This document shows, piece by piece, positions 25,226 to 34,871 of a stretch of 35,307 bases of DNA (position 1 is the first letter of the stretch; every line of letters begins with the position of its first letter). A model generated the notes under the pieces. That model ran no database searches. It had not been told where the DNA came from and saw only the letters and a program-made list of their open reading frames with translations. A program made the translations under genes and the position numbers. The stretch is from an uncultured Flavobacteriaceae bacterium (GTDB lineage: Bacteria > Bacteroidota > Bacteroidia > Flavobacteriales > Flavobacteriaceae), in assembly GCA_913020475.1 (NCBI GenBank), contig CAJVZM010000007.1:1-35307 (forward strand). Reading direction: 5' to 3'.

Positions 25226-28063
25226 ATGAAAGAGAGTGAAAACTGTATTGACATTCAGGGAGCAAGGGTCCATAATCTGAAGAATGTTAGTCTCAAAATA
25301 CCAAGAGAAAAATTAGTTGTCATTACCGGTCTCTCTGGTAGTGGTAAATCTTCATTGGCCTTCGATACCATATACGCCGAAGGGCAGCGTCGATACATGG
25401 AAACTTTTTCGGCTTATGTAAGACAGTTTTTGGGCAATATGGAACGACCTGAAGTGGATAAAATTGATGGGCTCTCTCCTGTCATTGCTATAGAACAAAA
25501 AACCACCTCAAAAAGCCCACGCTCCACCGTGGGTACCATTACAGAATTGTATGATTATATCCGACTTCTTTTTGCAAGGGTAGGAACAGCATATAGTTAT
25601 GCGACCCACGAGAAAATGGTAAACTACAGTGACGACCAGATTCTTCAATTGATATTGGAGGAGTATATGAATAAAATAGTAACCATCTTATCTCCTCTTG
25701 TTAAAGCACGAAAAGGACACTACAGAGAATTATTTGACTCACTTTCTAGACAGGGTTTTCTGAGGGTAAGGGTCGATGGAGAAATCCTTGATCTAAAACC
25801 AGGTATGCGTGTGGATCGGTACAAAACGCATGACATCGAATTGATTGTTGACAGAATTAGGGTTAAAAAAGACGAAAATGATTTAAAGAGATTGATAGAT
25901 TCAATCAAAACCGCAATGCACTTCGGTGAGGAATCAATTGTTCTCATTGATACCGATACGGATAAGCTTCGCTATTTCAGCAGAAAATTAATGTGCCCCT
26001 CTTCTGGTATTTCCTATTCCCTTCCTGAACCCAATTCTTTCTCTTTCAATTCACCCAAGGGAATGTGTTTGAATTGTAAAGGTTTGGGAAATCAGTTTGA
26101 GGTAAGCAGAAAAAAAATTATTCCTGATGATAGTGTTTCTATTGAAAAGGGTGGAATTGCTCCTTTGGGAGAAAAGAAAAGCAATTGGGGGTTCAGACAA
26201 ATGGAAGTGATCTCAAAACGATACAATTTTTCCCTTTCAGATCCTATAAAAAAAATACCTAAGGAAGCGCTTGAGGTAATTCTTAAAGGGGGAAATGAAA
26301 AGTTTTCTTTGGCTTCCAAAGCCTTGGGAATTACCCGAGACTACAAAATAGATTACGAGGGCATCGAAAATTTTATTAAACACCAATTTGATAATACAGA
26401 AACCGCTGGAATCAAACGTTGGGCCTATAGCTTTATGGATGAAAAGAAATGTAGTGTATGCGAGGGAGCGCGTTTGAATCAAGAATCATTAAACTTTAAA
26501 ATCGTTGACCTAAATATTGCAGATTTAAGTAGTCTTGATCTCGGAGATCTTTATTATTGGTTTGATAATTTACCTGAGAAACTATCCTCTAATGAATTCA
26601 AAGTTGCTGGGGAAATCATCAAGGAAATCAAAACTAGATTGCAGTTTTTGCTTGATGTAGGACTTGACTACCTTTCCTTAAGTCGCTCATCTAAGTCTCT
26701 TTCAGGAGGCGAAGCCCAGCGCATCAGATTGGCTACCCAAATTGGTTCACAATTGGTTGGTGTTCTTTACATTTTGGACGAACCCAGTATAGGCCTTCAT
26801 CAAAGGGATAATGAAAAACTAATTAATTCGCTTGAATCATTGAGGGATATTGGTAATTCAGTGATCGTTGTAGAACACGATAAAGATATGATTCTGCGAG
26901 CCGATCATATTATTGATATAGGACCTCTTGCTGGAAAAAACGGCGGTGAGATCATCTCAGAGGGAAGCCCGAAAATGTTAAAAAAACAGCAAACCCTGAC
27001 AGCAAAATACCTAAACAATCAAAAGAATATAGAGGTCCCTCAAAAAAGGAGGAAGGGTAACGGACGGCGAATAATTTTATCGGGATGTACCGGAAACAAC
27101 CTTAAAAATATTGAAATCCAAATTCCTCTGGGTATCATGATTGGTGTTACTGGGGTCTCCGGCAGTGGTAAATCAACTTTGATCAACGAAACCCTCTACC
27201 CTATTCTAAACGCACATATATATAAGAGTGTAAAACTCCCCCTGCCATATAAAAAAATAGAGGGATTAAAGTATTTGGATAAGGTGGTTGACGTTAATCA
27301 GTCTCCCATAGGAAGAACCCCTAGAAGCAATCCAGCTACTTATTGTGGTGTTTTTAGTGAAATAAGAAGTCTTTTCACCATGACACCAGAAGCTCAAATC
27401 AGAGGTTATAAACCCGGTAGGTTCAGTTTTAATGTTAAAGGAGGTAGATGTGAAACTTGTCAGGGAGGCGGAATGAAAGTTATTGAAATGAACTTTTTAC
27501 CCGATGTACACGTGGAATGCGAAAACTGTAATGGCAAAAGATTTAATCGAGATACACTGGAAATAAGATTTAAAGGTAAATCTATTGCTGATGTTTTGGA
27601 GATGACGGTCAATCGGGCCTGTGAGTTTTTTGAAAATCACCCCAAAATATATCGAAAGTTAAAAACAGTTCAGGATGTTGGCTTGGGATATATTACGTTG
27701 GGTCAGTCGTCAACAACCCTTTCAGGTGGTGAAGCTCAGCGGATCAAATTGGCCACGGAATTATCAAAAAAGGATACTGGACAAACCCTATATATATTGG
27801 ATGAACCTACGACCGGACTTCACTTTGAGGACGTAAGAGTTCTTATGGAGGTTTTGGAAAGGCTCGTTAAAAGAGGAAATACTGTCTTGATAATCGAACA
27901 CAATATGGACGTTATCAAATTGGTAGATCACTTGATTGATATTGGTCCTGAAGGAGGTAAAAATGGTGGGGGATTGGTAGGTGAAGGTACCCCTGAAGAA
28001 ATTGTAAAAATTAAAAAAAGTTATACTGGTAAACATTTAGCGAAAGAGCTTAAAAACGTTTGA
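25226..28063 (+). CDS. uvrA: Excinuclease ABC subunit A
   Basis: DNA-damage recognition ATPase of nucleotide-excision repair, 945 residues. Two ABC modules are present: Walker A GLSGSGKSSLAFDTIYAEGQ (about 34) and GVSGSGKSTLINETLY (about 645), with signatures SLSGGEAQRIRLATQIGS and TLSGGEAQRIKLATELS. Zinc-finger sites are MCLNCKGLG, CSVCEGARL and the CETCQGG...CENCNG pair. The first module begins LMCPSSGISYSL, where a CxxC would be expected, so one cysteine is replaced by Ser; I believe this variant is common in the phylum. The gene heads a run with the LOG-family gene one base downstream. Confidence 0.97.
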   Translation: MKESENCIDIQGARVHNLKNVSLKIPREKLVVITGLSGSGKSSLAFDTIYAEGQRRYMETFSAYVRQFLGNMERPEVDKIDGLSPVIAIEQKTTSKSPRSTVGTITELYDYIRLLFARVGTAYSYATHEKMVNYSDDQILQLILEEYMNKIVTILSPLVKARKGHYRELFDSLSRQGFLRVRVDGEILDLKPGMRVDRYKTHDIELIVDRIRVKKDENDLKRLIDSIKTAMHFGEESIVLIDTDTDKLRYFSRKLMCPSSGISYSLPEPNSFSFNSPKGMCLNCKGLGNQFEVSRKKIIPDDSVSIEKGGIAPLGEKKSNWGFRQMEVISKRYNFSLSDPIKKIPKEALEVILKGGNEKFSLASKALGITRDYKIDYEGIENFIKHQFDNTETAGIKRWAYSFMDEKKCSVCEGARLNQESLNFKIVDLNIADLSSLDLGDLYYWFDNLPEKLSSNEFKVAGEIIKEIKTRLQFLLDVGLDYLSLSRSSKSLSGGEAQRIRLATQIGSQLVGVLYILDEPSIGLHQRDNEKLINSLESLRDIGNSVIVVEHDKDMILRADHIIDIGPLAGKNGGEIISEGSPKMLKKQQTLTAKYLNNQKNIEVPQKRRKGNGRRIILSGCTGNNLKNIEIQIPLGIMIGVTGVSGSGKSTLINETLYPILNAHIYKSVKLPLPYKKIEGLKYLDKVVDVNQSPIGRTPRSNPATYCGVFSEIRSLFTMTPEAQIRGYKPGRFSFNVKGGRCETCQGGGMKVIEMNFLPDVHVECENCNGKRFNRDTLEIRFKGKSIADVLEMTVNRACEFFENHPKIYRKLKTVQDVGLGYITLGQSSTTLSGGEAQRIKLATELSKKDTGQTLYILDEPTTGLHFEDVRVLMEVLERLVKRGNTVLIIEHNMDVIKLVDHLIDIGPEGGKNGGGLVGEGTPEEIVKIKKSYTGKHLAKELKNV

Positions 28064-28064
28064 A

Positions 28065-28754
28065 ATGAACTTCTTTAAAAGTCAAAGCCAAAATTGGAAT
28101 GAAAGTAAAGCCAATGATTCATTGGGCTTGTCCAAAATCATGAAAGAGTTTTTGGAGGGATATAAAAAAATGAGTACGATCGGTCCTTGTGTCTCCTTCT
28201 TTGGATCAGCGAGAACCCCTTCAGAGGACCCTCAATATAAATTGACTGTTGATATCGCAGAGGCAGTGGTTACATATGGATTGGGAATAATTACAGGAGG
28301 CGGGCCAGGGATCATGGAAGCAGCCAATCTCGGGGCGAAAAAAGCCGGCGGAACTTCTGTCGGATTGAATATTAATCTACCCTTGGAACAAAAACATAAT
28401 GACTATATAGATGACGATAAACTGATGAATTTTGAGTATTTTTTTGTCAGGAAAGTCATGTTCATCAAATACTCACAAGGATTTGTAGTTATGCCGGGTG
28501 GTTTGGGTACTTTAGATGAGTTATTCGAAGCGTTGACATTAATTCAAACTGAAAAAATCAAGAAATTCCCCATTTTGTTAGTAGGAAAAGAATATTGGAG
28601 TGGGCTATTATACTGGATCAAAGGTGTTCTTTTAAAAGAATATAAAATTAATGCTGATGATTTCAATCTAATTCGTGTTGTTGAGTCTAAGGAGGAAGTT
28701 GTTGAGCAACTCCACGAATTTTACAAACAGAAATATTTTAAACCTAACTTCTAA
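28065..28754 (+). CDS. LOG-family protein (TIGR00730), putative nucleotide 5'-monophosphate phosphoribohydrolase
   Basis: A 229-residue Rossmann-like protein of the LOG / lysine decarboxylase-like family. The diagnostic motif PGGLGTLDE is at 144-152, with the upstream ITGGGPGIMEAAN and FFGSART segments forming the nucleotide-binding face. Members cleave cytokinin-type or other nucleoside monophosphates to the free base and ribose phosphate; older lysine decarboxylase labels are wrong for this motif. The natural substrate here is unknown. It follows uvrA by one base, and the next gene's frame begins inside its 3' end. Confidence 0.93.
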   Translation: MNFFKSQSQNWNESKANDSLGLSKIMKEFLEGYKKMSTIGPCVSFFGSARTPSEDPQYKLTVDIAEAVVTYGLGIITGGGPGIMEAANLGAKKAGGTSVGLNINLPLEQKHNDYIDDDKLMNFEYFFVRKVMFIKYSQGFVVMPGGLGTLDELFEALTLIQTEKIKKFPILLVGKEYWSGLLYWIKGVLLKEYKINADDFNLIRVVESKEEVVEQLHEFYKQKYFKPNF

Positions 28755-31563
28755 TGTTGTTATCATAAAAAATCTAATATTATTTATTGTATTTCTATTG
28801 ATGGGAACGGACTTTTCTTACGGCCAAAAAGACATCTCATATGAAATTGATGCCATCATAGACAGTACGGGAAGAAAAATAACAATTCGTCAGAAGATAT
28901 CTCTCAAAAATTTACCTTTAGAAATGGGAGATACACTCTACTTAACGGATTGGTCTAATGCCTATTCAAGTACCAAATCACCCTTGGCACAACGATTTGT
29001 TGAAGAGTATGACAGAAGTTTTTATCTGTCCAATAAATCTAAACTAGGTTCAACCTCTATAAATTCCATCACCGTAAATGACTATCAAACCCAGTGGGAA
29101 AGAATGGAAAATCAATGCGATATCATCAAGGTAGTTACAGATTTACAGAAAAATGATACTAACACGACAGTTATCTCCCTTAATTATGAGCTGATATTGC
29201 CGGATGCTAAGTTTACTGGTTATGGGTACAATTTTATAAATGAGGCCCTTTTGAGGCATTGGTATATCGCTTTGAGTCCGATTTACGATAAACAATGGAG
29301 AAATTACAGTCATCTGAACCTAAATGATTACAGCATACAAGCAGCAGCCTACAACCTACGAATCGCAGCTACTGATGGCATTACTGTCCAAAGTAACCTT
29401 GTGAAAAATCAGTCAAAAAATGGAGTGCATTATTTTTCTGGTAAATCCAACCGAGAAGTACTTGTATATTTTACTCAAGATAATCCATTTAAGGTTTTAA
29501 AAATCAACAACGACCGTAGTCTTTTAACAAATATTTTTAAAGAGTCTGAAGATAAAGACAGCCCCATTTATAAAGCAAGAAGAATAGATGATTTCGTCAC
29601 AAAAGCATTTAACTTTAAAGGTGAAAATAAGTTTTTAATACCCATGTTAGTTTACGACAATAATCCCTTTTTTGGATTAAATGATCTACCAAAATTTCTG
29701 GCTCCTTTTAAAGATACTTTTTTGGAGGAAATCAGTCTTTTAAAGTCTTATCTGCATTTTTACTTGTCCAATAATTTATCCAATGATTTAAGACAAGATC
29801 ATTGGATTATAGGAGGATTACAGACCTACCTCATGATCAAGTACATAGAGACCTACTATCCAAAAGAGAAATACCTTGGACGTTTAGCAGATTTTAAGTT
29901 GATGAAGGCCTACACATTGGCCGATATAGATTTCAATGAGAGTTTTTGGATGTACTATGAGTTTATGGAGCGTGCCAATCTCCAACAATCTGATTTATTA
30001 CCTAAAGATAAATTAGTGAAATTTAATGAAAAGATTGGCTCTCCTTATCACGTTGGTGTTGGATTGCGTTACATAGAGCATTATATAGGAAAAGAATCGT
30101 TCGACAATGCCCTGAGGGAATATCTAAATCAAGTAGGAAAGCCTCTGAGGATTTACGATTTGTTAAAAAAACACAGTCCAAAAAATATCAATTGGTTTAA
30201 AGATTTTTATCTCAAAGATCGCACGCCCACCGATATAAAAATCAAAAGGGTCAAAAGGTATAAAGACAGCATTGTGGTTAATCTGACCAAATATTCCGAC
30301 AACAATATTCCGTTTGTGATCAGCCAAGTCAGAGATGAAATCATACTCGAGCAACATTGGATTGAGAATATGGGGACTACTTCTGCTGTAACCCTCAATA
30401 ACCTAAAGCCAGATTATATAGCTATTAATCCTGAAATACGCCTGCCCGAGACTGATAAAAATAATAATTGGAGATATGTTAAGAACTTTGTAAACGTAAA
30501 GCCAATCCAATTTAATTTTTTAAGGGACTATCAATCTCCTAAGCGAAATCAAGTCTATTATAACCCTGTAGTTAACTATAACTTATATGATGGACTATCA
30601 CCAGGATCAAGATTTTACAACAAGGGACTTCTGATACAAAAGTTCACTTTCGAAATGATGCCACAATACTCTTCTTTGCAAAATGATTTGGTTGGTAGAG
30701 TAAAAATGTCTTATCGCTTGAATAATACTGGAAAATCAAATTATGTCACTTCGTTTAATTTTTTTGGTAGCAGCTATCACTATCTTGAAAATCTCAGGTA
30801 TCAAGTCATTACTCCTGGAATTAATTTATTCTTCAGAACCCCTGATTTCAGATCCAATAAGCGCAGCACATTAAGTCTTTATTATTACAGCGTCAAAAGA
30901 GACAGCCCACCCGATATAATTAACACGCCCAATTACGAGCTTTTATATTTGAGGTATATTAATTCAAATCGAGGTGCATTAAAATATACAAGTTTCGATA
31001 CTGGTATTCAATTTTCAAATAAATTCACCAAAATTGAAATATCATTTGATTACAGAAGGTTACTCCCCAACGGAAGTCAGTTTACAGCTAGATTTTTTGG
31101 GGGAAAATTTTTAAAACACAAACAAAAAGAATCTACTTTTTTTGATTTTAATCTCAATAGACCTCAGGATTATCTCTTCAGGTATAATTATTTTGGAAGA
31201 TCTGAGGAGGAAGGTCTTTTTAGCCAACAGATTGTAATGGCTGAAGGGGGTTTTAAATCCTTATTACTTCCTGCTACAGCCAATGATTATTTGTTGTCAA
31301 CCAACCTTACGATTGGACTTTGGAAGTGGATTGAAGCCTATACAGATTTAGGTGTAGTAAAAAACCACAAAAAGAATCCTCTTTTCTTTTATGGCTCTGG
31401 GGTTAGGTTGAATGTCCTACCTGATTATTTGGAAATATTTTTCCCCTTTCATTCAAGTACCGGCTGGGAATTCGGTGAAGTACCCTATGAAACTAAAATA
31501 CGTTTTATACTTACCTTTAGTCCGAAACAGTTGACCAATCTTTTTTCCAGAAGGTGGTTCTAG
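28675..31563 (+). CDS. M1-peptidase-like protein without catalytic residues, fused to an outer-membrane beta-barrel-like domain
   Basis: Up to 962 residues from GTG at 28675. A hydrophobic segment ends LLMGTDFSYGQ, fitting a signal peptide cut before Gln51. Residues about 52-520 have the layout of M1 aminopeptidases. Where HExxH is expected there is KSYLH (357-361), and the downstream zinc Glu position reads IIGG (378-381), so it should not be an active metallopeptidase. From about residue 640 the sequence (YNLYDGLSPGSRFYNKG, aromatic alternating strands, terminal Phe) looks like an outer-membrane barrel. Start is uncertain: no ATG precedes the signal peptide. GTG at 28675 or a TTG at 28678, 28699 or 28702 would overlap the LOG gene by 53-80 bases. 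Confidence 0.78.
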   Translation: MLLSLRRKLLSNSTNFTNRNILNLTSNVVIIKNLILFIVFLLMGTDFSYGQKDISYEIDAIIDSTGRKITIRQKISLKNLPLEMGDTLYLTDWSNAYSSTKSPLAQRFVEEYDRSFYLSNKSKLGSTSINSITVNDYQTQWERMENQCDIIKVVTDLQKNDTNTTVISLNYELILPDAKFTGYGYNFINEALLRHWYIALSPIYDKQWRNYSHLNLNDYSIQAAAYNLRIAATDGITVQSNLVKNQSKNGVHYFSGKSNREVLVYFTQDNPFKVLKINNDRSLLTNIFKESEDKDSPIYKARRIDDFVTKAFNFKGENKFLIPMLVYDNNPFFGLNDLPKFLAPFKDTFLEEISLLKSYLHFYLSNNLSNDLRQDHWIIGGLQTYLMIKYIETYYPKEKYLGRLADFKLMKAYTLADIDFNESFWMYYEFMERANLQQSDLLPKDKLVKFNEKIGSPYHVGVGLRYIEHYIGKESFDNALREYLNQVGKPLRIYDLLKKHSPKNINWFKDFYLKDRTPTDIKIKRVKRYKDSIVVNLTKYSDNNIPFVISQVRDEIILEQHWIENMGTTSAVTLNNLKPDYIAINPEIRLPETDKNNNWRYVKNFVNVKPIQFNFLRDYQSPKRNQVYYNPVVNYNLYDGLSPGSRFYNKGLLIQKFTFEMMPQYSSLQNDLVGRVKMSYRLNNTGKSNYVTSFNFFGSSYHYLENLRYQVITPGINLFFRTPDFRSNKRSTLSLYYYSVKRDSPPDIINTPNYELLYLRYINSNRGALKYTSFDTGIQFSNKFTKIEISFDYRRLLPNGSQFTARFFGGKFLKHKQKESTFFDFNLNRPQDYLFRYNYFGRSEEEGLFSQQIVMAEGGFKSLLLPATANDYLLSTNLTIGLWKWIEAYTDLGVVKNHKKNPLFFYGSGVRLNVLPDYLEIFFPFHSSTGWEFGEVPYETKIRFILTFSPKQLTNLFSRRWF

Positions 31564-31634
31564 AGTAATTGTTTTATTTGGATTAATATGGCAAATCATC
31601 TAAAAAACAAAATTTTGTAAATTTACCCTCCAAA

Positions 31635-34043
31635 ATGAAGATTGACAGCAAAGAAATCAATTCAAATCTTAGCTTCGAGGATTATAAGAAATTGATTCTC
31701 GAAGATTATAAGATTATCTTTACCAGCCGCCAAACCAGCATTCTTGGTAGAAGAGAGGTACTTAGTGGGAAAGGAACTTTTGGTATTTTTGGGGATGGAA
31801 AAGAGTTACCTCAAATTGTCCTAAATCGATTTTTTCAAGCTGGTGATATTCGTTCAGGATACTATAGGGACCAAACCATTATGATGGCTCAAGGTCATCT
31901 CGATCCAGAAATGCTTTTTTCGGCGATCTATGCACATCCTGATATCAAAAATGAACCCATGTCAGCTGGAAGACAAATGGTGGGGCATTTTTCCAATACT
32001 TTGGTGGATGAAAATGGGAAATGGTTGGATCAAACCAAAACCAAAAATCATGTTTCAGATATTTCTTCGACTGGAGCTCAAATGCCACGATTAATTGGTT
32101 TAGCCCAAGCTTCTAAAATTTACAGGAGCTTAAAAATCAAAAATGCCCGTAAATTTTCAAATAACGGAGACGAAATTGCTTGGGGGACTATCGGAAATGC
32201 AAGTACCAGTGAAGGATTATTTTTTGAAGCTATCAATGCGGCAGGTGTATTACAAATCCCAATTGTAATGAGTGTTTGGGATGATGATTATGGAATTTCT
32301 GTTGACAACAAACAACAAACTACTAAGGAAAGTATTTCAAAAGCACTTGAGGGTTTTGCCAGAGAGAAGGACATGGGAATTGAAATTTTGACAGTCAAGG
32401 GATGGGATTATTCTGCCTTGACAAAGATATATTCCTATGCCTCTATGATTGCTCGTAAAAAACACATACCCGTTTTAATACATGTTACTGAGCTTACTCA
32501 GCCACTTGGACATTCTACCTCAGGTTCTCATGAAAGATATAAAACCAAAGAAAGACTTCAGTGGGAAAAGGATTACGACTGTAATATAAAGTTCAGAGAA
32601 TGGATTTTATCCAATGGGATTTGCGATGAAGAATTCCTCAATGCGATGGAATCTAAAATTAAAATCAAAGTTAAGGATGCCAAAAATAAGGCATGGAAAA
32701 CCTACCAAAAACCCATATTCAGTCAAAGGGATCAACTCAACGAGTTTTTGGTAGCTTTTATGAAACATTCTCACAATGATGTGGAATTACGAATTCTTCA
32801 CAAAAATTTAAATGAAAAAACAGAACTCTTATACCACGATATAGTTTCGACGGCAAGAAAGTTATTTCCTTTATTAATTAAAAACAAAATCAAAAACACA
32901 ACCTCGTTTAAAAATTGGTTAAAAGATATCAAGGATTCACTTCAAGAGAAATACTCCTCCCACTTATACAGTGAAGGGATAAATAGCACTGATTATGTAG
33001 AAGAAATTCTTCCAAAATACGATTTGGAAGCTCCCAAAGTAGACGGAAGGATCATTTTGAGAGACAATTTTGATCAATTGCTAAAAAACGAGGACCGATT
33101 GATTATTTTTGGTGAAGACAGCGGAAAAATTGGAGGTGTCAATCAAGGTTTGGAGGGATTGCAAGACAAATATGGTAAATTAAGGGTTGCCGACGCTGGT
33201 ATAAGAGAGGCCACAATAGTTGGACAAGGCATTGGTATGGCAATTCGTGGGTTAAAACCCATTGCAGAAATTCAGTATTTGGATTACATACTTTATTGCA
33301 TACAAATTCTCAGTGATGATTTGGCTACCCTAAGTTATCGTACCAAAGGAAGACAATTGGCACCTTTGATAATCAGAACAAGAGGCCACCGACTGGAAGG
33401 TATTTGGCATTCAGGTTCTCCCATGGCTGGATTGATTCATTTGATCAGAGGCATACATCTTTTGGTGCCTCGAAATATGACACAAGCTGCAGGGTTTTAC
33501 AACACTTTACTAAAGGCTAATCAACCTGCCATTGTTATAGAACCCCTTAATGGATATCGCATTAAAGAAAAACTACCTTCTAACCTTGGAGAATATTGTT
33601 TACCCATTGGTAAAGTTGAACTTATTAAGGAAGGAACTGATATCAGCTTAATTTCTTATGGATCTACCTTGAGAATTGTACATGAAGTAGCTATGAAGCT
33701 AGTGGGTCATAATATTAGCGTAGAGGTTATAGATGTGCAAACACTGATCCCTTTTGATAAGGACAAAGAGATAAGATTAAGTATAGCAAAGACCAATAGG
33801 TTATTGATTGTGGATGAGGACATGCCAGGTGGGGCATCGGCTTATATTTTTCAACAATTGATGGAGGAACAAAAAATCTATCCCCTTTTGGATAGCCCGC
33901 CTAAACTACTCACTGCAAAAGAACACCGTCCTGCATATGCTGAAGATGGTGACTATTTTTCAAAACCCTCTGCCGAGGATATTTTTGAGTGTGTATACGA
34001 AATGATGCACGAAAACGACCCCAATCAATTTCCTTCTCTATGA
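31635..34043 (+). CDS. Fused E1 alpha/beta 2-oxoacid dehydrogenase, thiamine-diphosphate dependent
   Basis: An 802-residue single-chain E1 component of a branched-chain or related 2-oxoacid dehydrogenase complex. The alpha part (about 20-380) contains QGHLDPEMLFSAIYAHPD and the thiamine-diphosphate/Mg region GTIGNASTSEG...WDDDYGIS. The beta part (about 455-795) contains IIFGEDSGKIGGVNQGLEG, DAGIREATIVGQGIGMA, and VIDVQTLIPFDKD. Substrate and partner E2/E3 genes are not in the window. In the Mg motif the usual GDG...NN is GNA (187-189) and DDD (216-218). It is convergent with holA, with one base between stops. Confidence 0.93.
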   Translation: MKIDSKEINSNLSFEDYKKLILEDYKIIFTSRQTSILGRREVLSGKGTFGIFGDGKELPQIVLNRFFQAGDIRSGYYRDQTIMMAQGHLDPEMLFSAIYAHPDIKNEPMSAGRQMVGHFSNTLVDENGKWLDQTKTKNHVSDISSTGAQMPRLIGLAQASKIYRSLKIKNARKFSNNGDEIAWGTIGNASTSEGLFFEAINAAGVLQIPIVMSVWDDDYGISVDNKQQTTKESISKALEGFAREKDMGIEILTVKGWDYSALTKIYSYASMIARKKHIPVLIHVTELTQPLGHSTSGSHERYKTKERLQWEKDYDCNIKFREWILSNGICDEEFLNAMESKIKIKVKDAKNKAWKTYQKPIFSQRDQLNEFLVAFMKHSHNDVELRILHKNLNEKTELLYHDIVSTARKLFPLLIKNKIKNTTSFKNWLKDIKDSLQEKYSSHLYSEGINSTDYVEEILPKYDLEAPKVDGRIILRDNFDQLLKNEDRLIIFGEDSGKIGGVNQGLEGLQDKYGKLRVADAGIREATIVGQGIGMAIRGLKPIAEIQYLDYILYCIQILSDDLATLSYRTKGRQLAPLIIRTRGHRLEGIWHSGSPMAGLIHLIRGIHLLVPRNMTQAAGFYNTLLKANQPAIVIEPLNGYRIKEKLPSNLGEYCLPIGKVELIKEGTDISLISYGSTLRIVHEVAMKLVGHNISVEVIDVQTLIPFDKDKEIRLSIAKTNRLLIVDEDMPGGASAYIFQQLMEEQKIYPLLDSPPKLLTAKEHRPAYAEDGDYFSKPSAEDIFECVYEMMHENDPNQFPSL

Positions 34044-34044
34044 T

Positions 34045-34458
34045 TCAAGCATCAAATATTTTGACCAGTAAGTCTTGAAGAATATTATACTGATTGCCAG
34101 ATTTAACACCTACTCCTTTACTTTTTAGATCAGCCTCCAATGTTAGTGTAATTGCCTTGCTTGCTTGTTTAAGGGTGAATTTTTTACAAGCATATTCGTA
34201 GTCTTTGACAAAGTAAGGGTTAACTCCCAATAGACTAGCAGAATTTGATTTGTCTACCAAACCATGATACAAAAGGACCCTTCTAAAAAAATTATAGAAG
34301 CCAGAGATGGTTAATACAAGAGGGTGATTTTTAGGGTTTTCAGCCATGTATTTTACTATTTTGAAACATTTTAGAAAATCACGCTCACTTACTGCTTTAT
34401 ATAATTCTTCTTTTATTAGAAGTTTTGTTACATTGAGATCTTGTTCAAAATTATTTAA
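34045..34458 (-). CDS. holA: C-terminal fragment of DNA polymerase III delta subunit
   Basis: The frame is open from a TAA at 34459-34461 and encodes 137 residues; the first Met (34347) leaves 100. It matches the C-terminal domain of the clamp-loader delta subunit: ELYKAVSERDFLKCFKIVKYM, AENPKNHPLVLT, FYNFFRRVLLYHGL, LGVNPYFVKDYEYA and DLKSKGVG. A complete HolA is about 340 residues. The AAA+-like N-terminal two thirds are missing: upstream DNA has stops in all minus frames and no HolA-like sequence. Similarity appears to stop near 34405-34415. Since HolA is essential, this is a breakpoint, a pseudogene copy, or an assembly join. Confidence 0.82.
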   Translation of the reverse strand, partial: LNNFEQDLNVTKLLIKEELYKAVSERDFLKCFKIVKYMAENPKNHPLVLTISGFYNFFRRVLLYHGLVDKSNSASLLGVNPYFVKDYEYACKKFTLKQASKAITLTLEADLKSKGVGVKSGNQYNILQDLLVKIFDA

Positions 34459-34871
34459 TTAATTAAAAATAGAAAGTTAATTTTTTTCAAATTTAATAGA
34501 GAGTACTAATTTTTATTATTAGCAGAGTATAGTTAATTTAAAAATAGATAAGACACTCATCATTGTTAAAAATTTATGTTTCACTTTGATATTGGTCTCA
34601 TAAAATCAATTAAATCATAAAAATTATTTGCCACCTAAAATTAATTCAAAACTAATGGTATCAGTCACTTATAATTGAATAATTACTTTAATTTTATTTA
34701 TTATCTCTAATAAACAATAGTTTACTGATTTATTGATAAATATATTTAAAAAGTGTAACTAATTGTAAGCACTCTTTTGTGCGGTTTAAATATGAAGTAA
34801 ATAAGTGTTTATTGTTATTCGCATGTCAGTCATATCATGGCTAATGAATAGAATTCTTTAGGGATAATATA
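34459..34871. other. Very AT-rich non-coding stretch
   Basis: About 410 bases dominated by A and T, with frequent stops in all frames and no coding sequence, RNA gene or terminator I can support. The small self-complementary GCAC(tctttt)GTGC near 34769-34782 is too weak to call. It lies between the broken holA and an unrelated secreted-protein gene and probably contains or borders the junction. Confidence 0.55.

Noticed and set aside
28754-28768. ATG overlapping the LOG stop codon as start of the M1-like gene
   Set aside because: It is out of frame with the M1-like protein and reaches a stop after four codons.
34733-34761. Sigma70-like TTGATA with 17-base spacer before the secreted-protein gene
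   Set aside because: The -10 position reads TAACTA, a poor match, and chance hits are expected in such AT-rich DNA.
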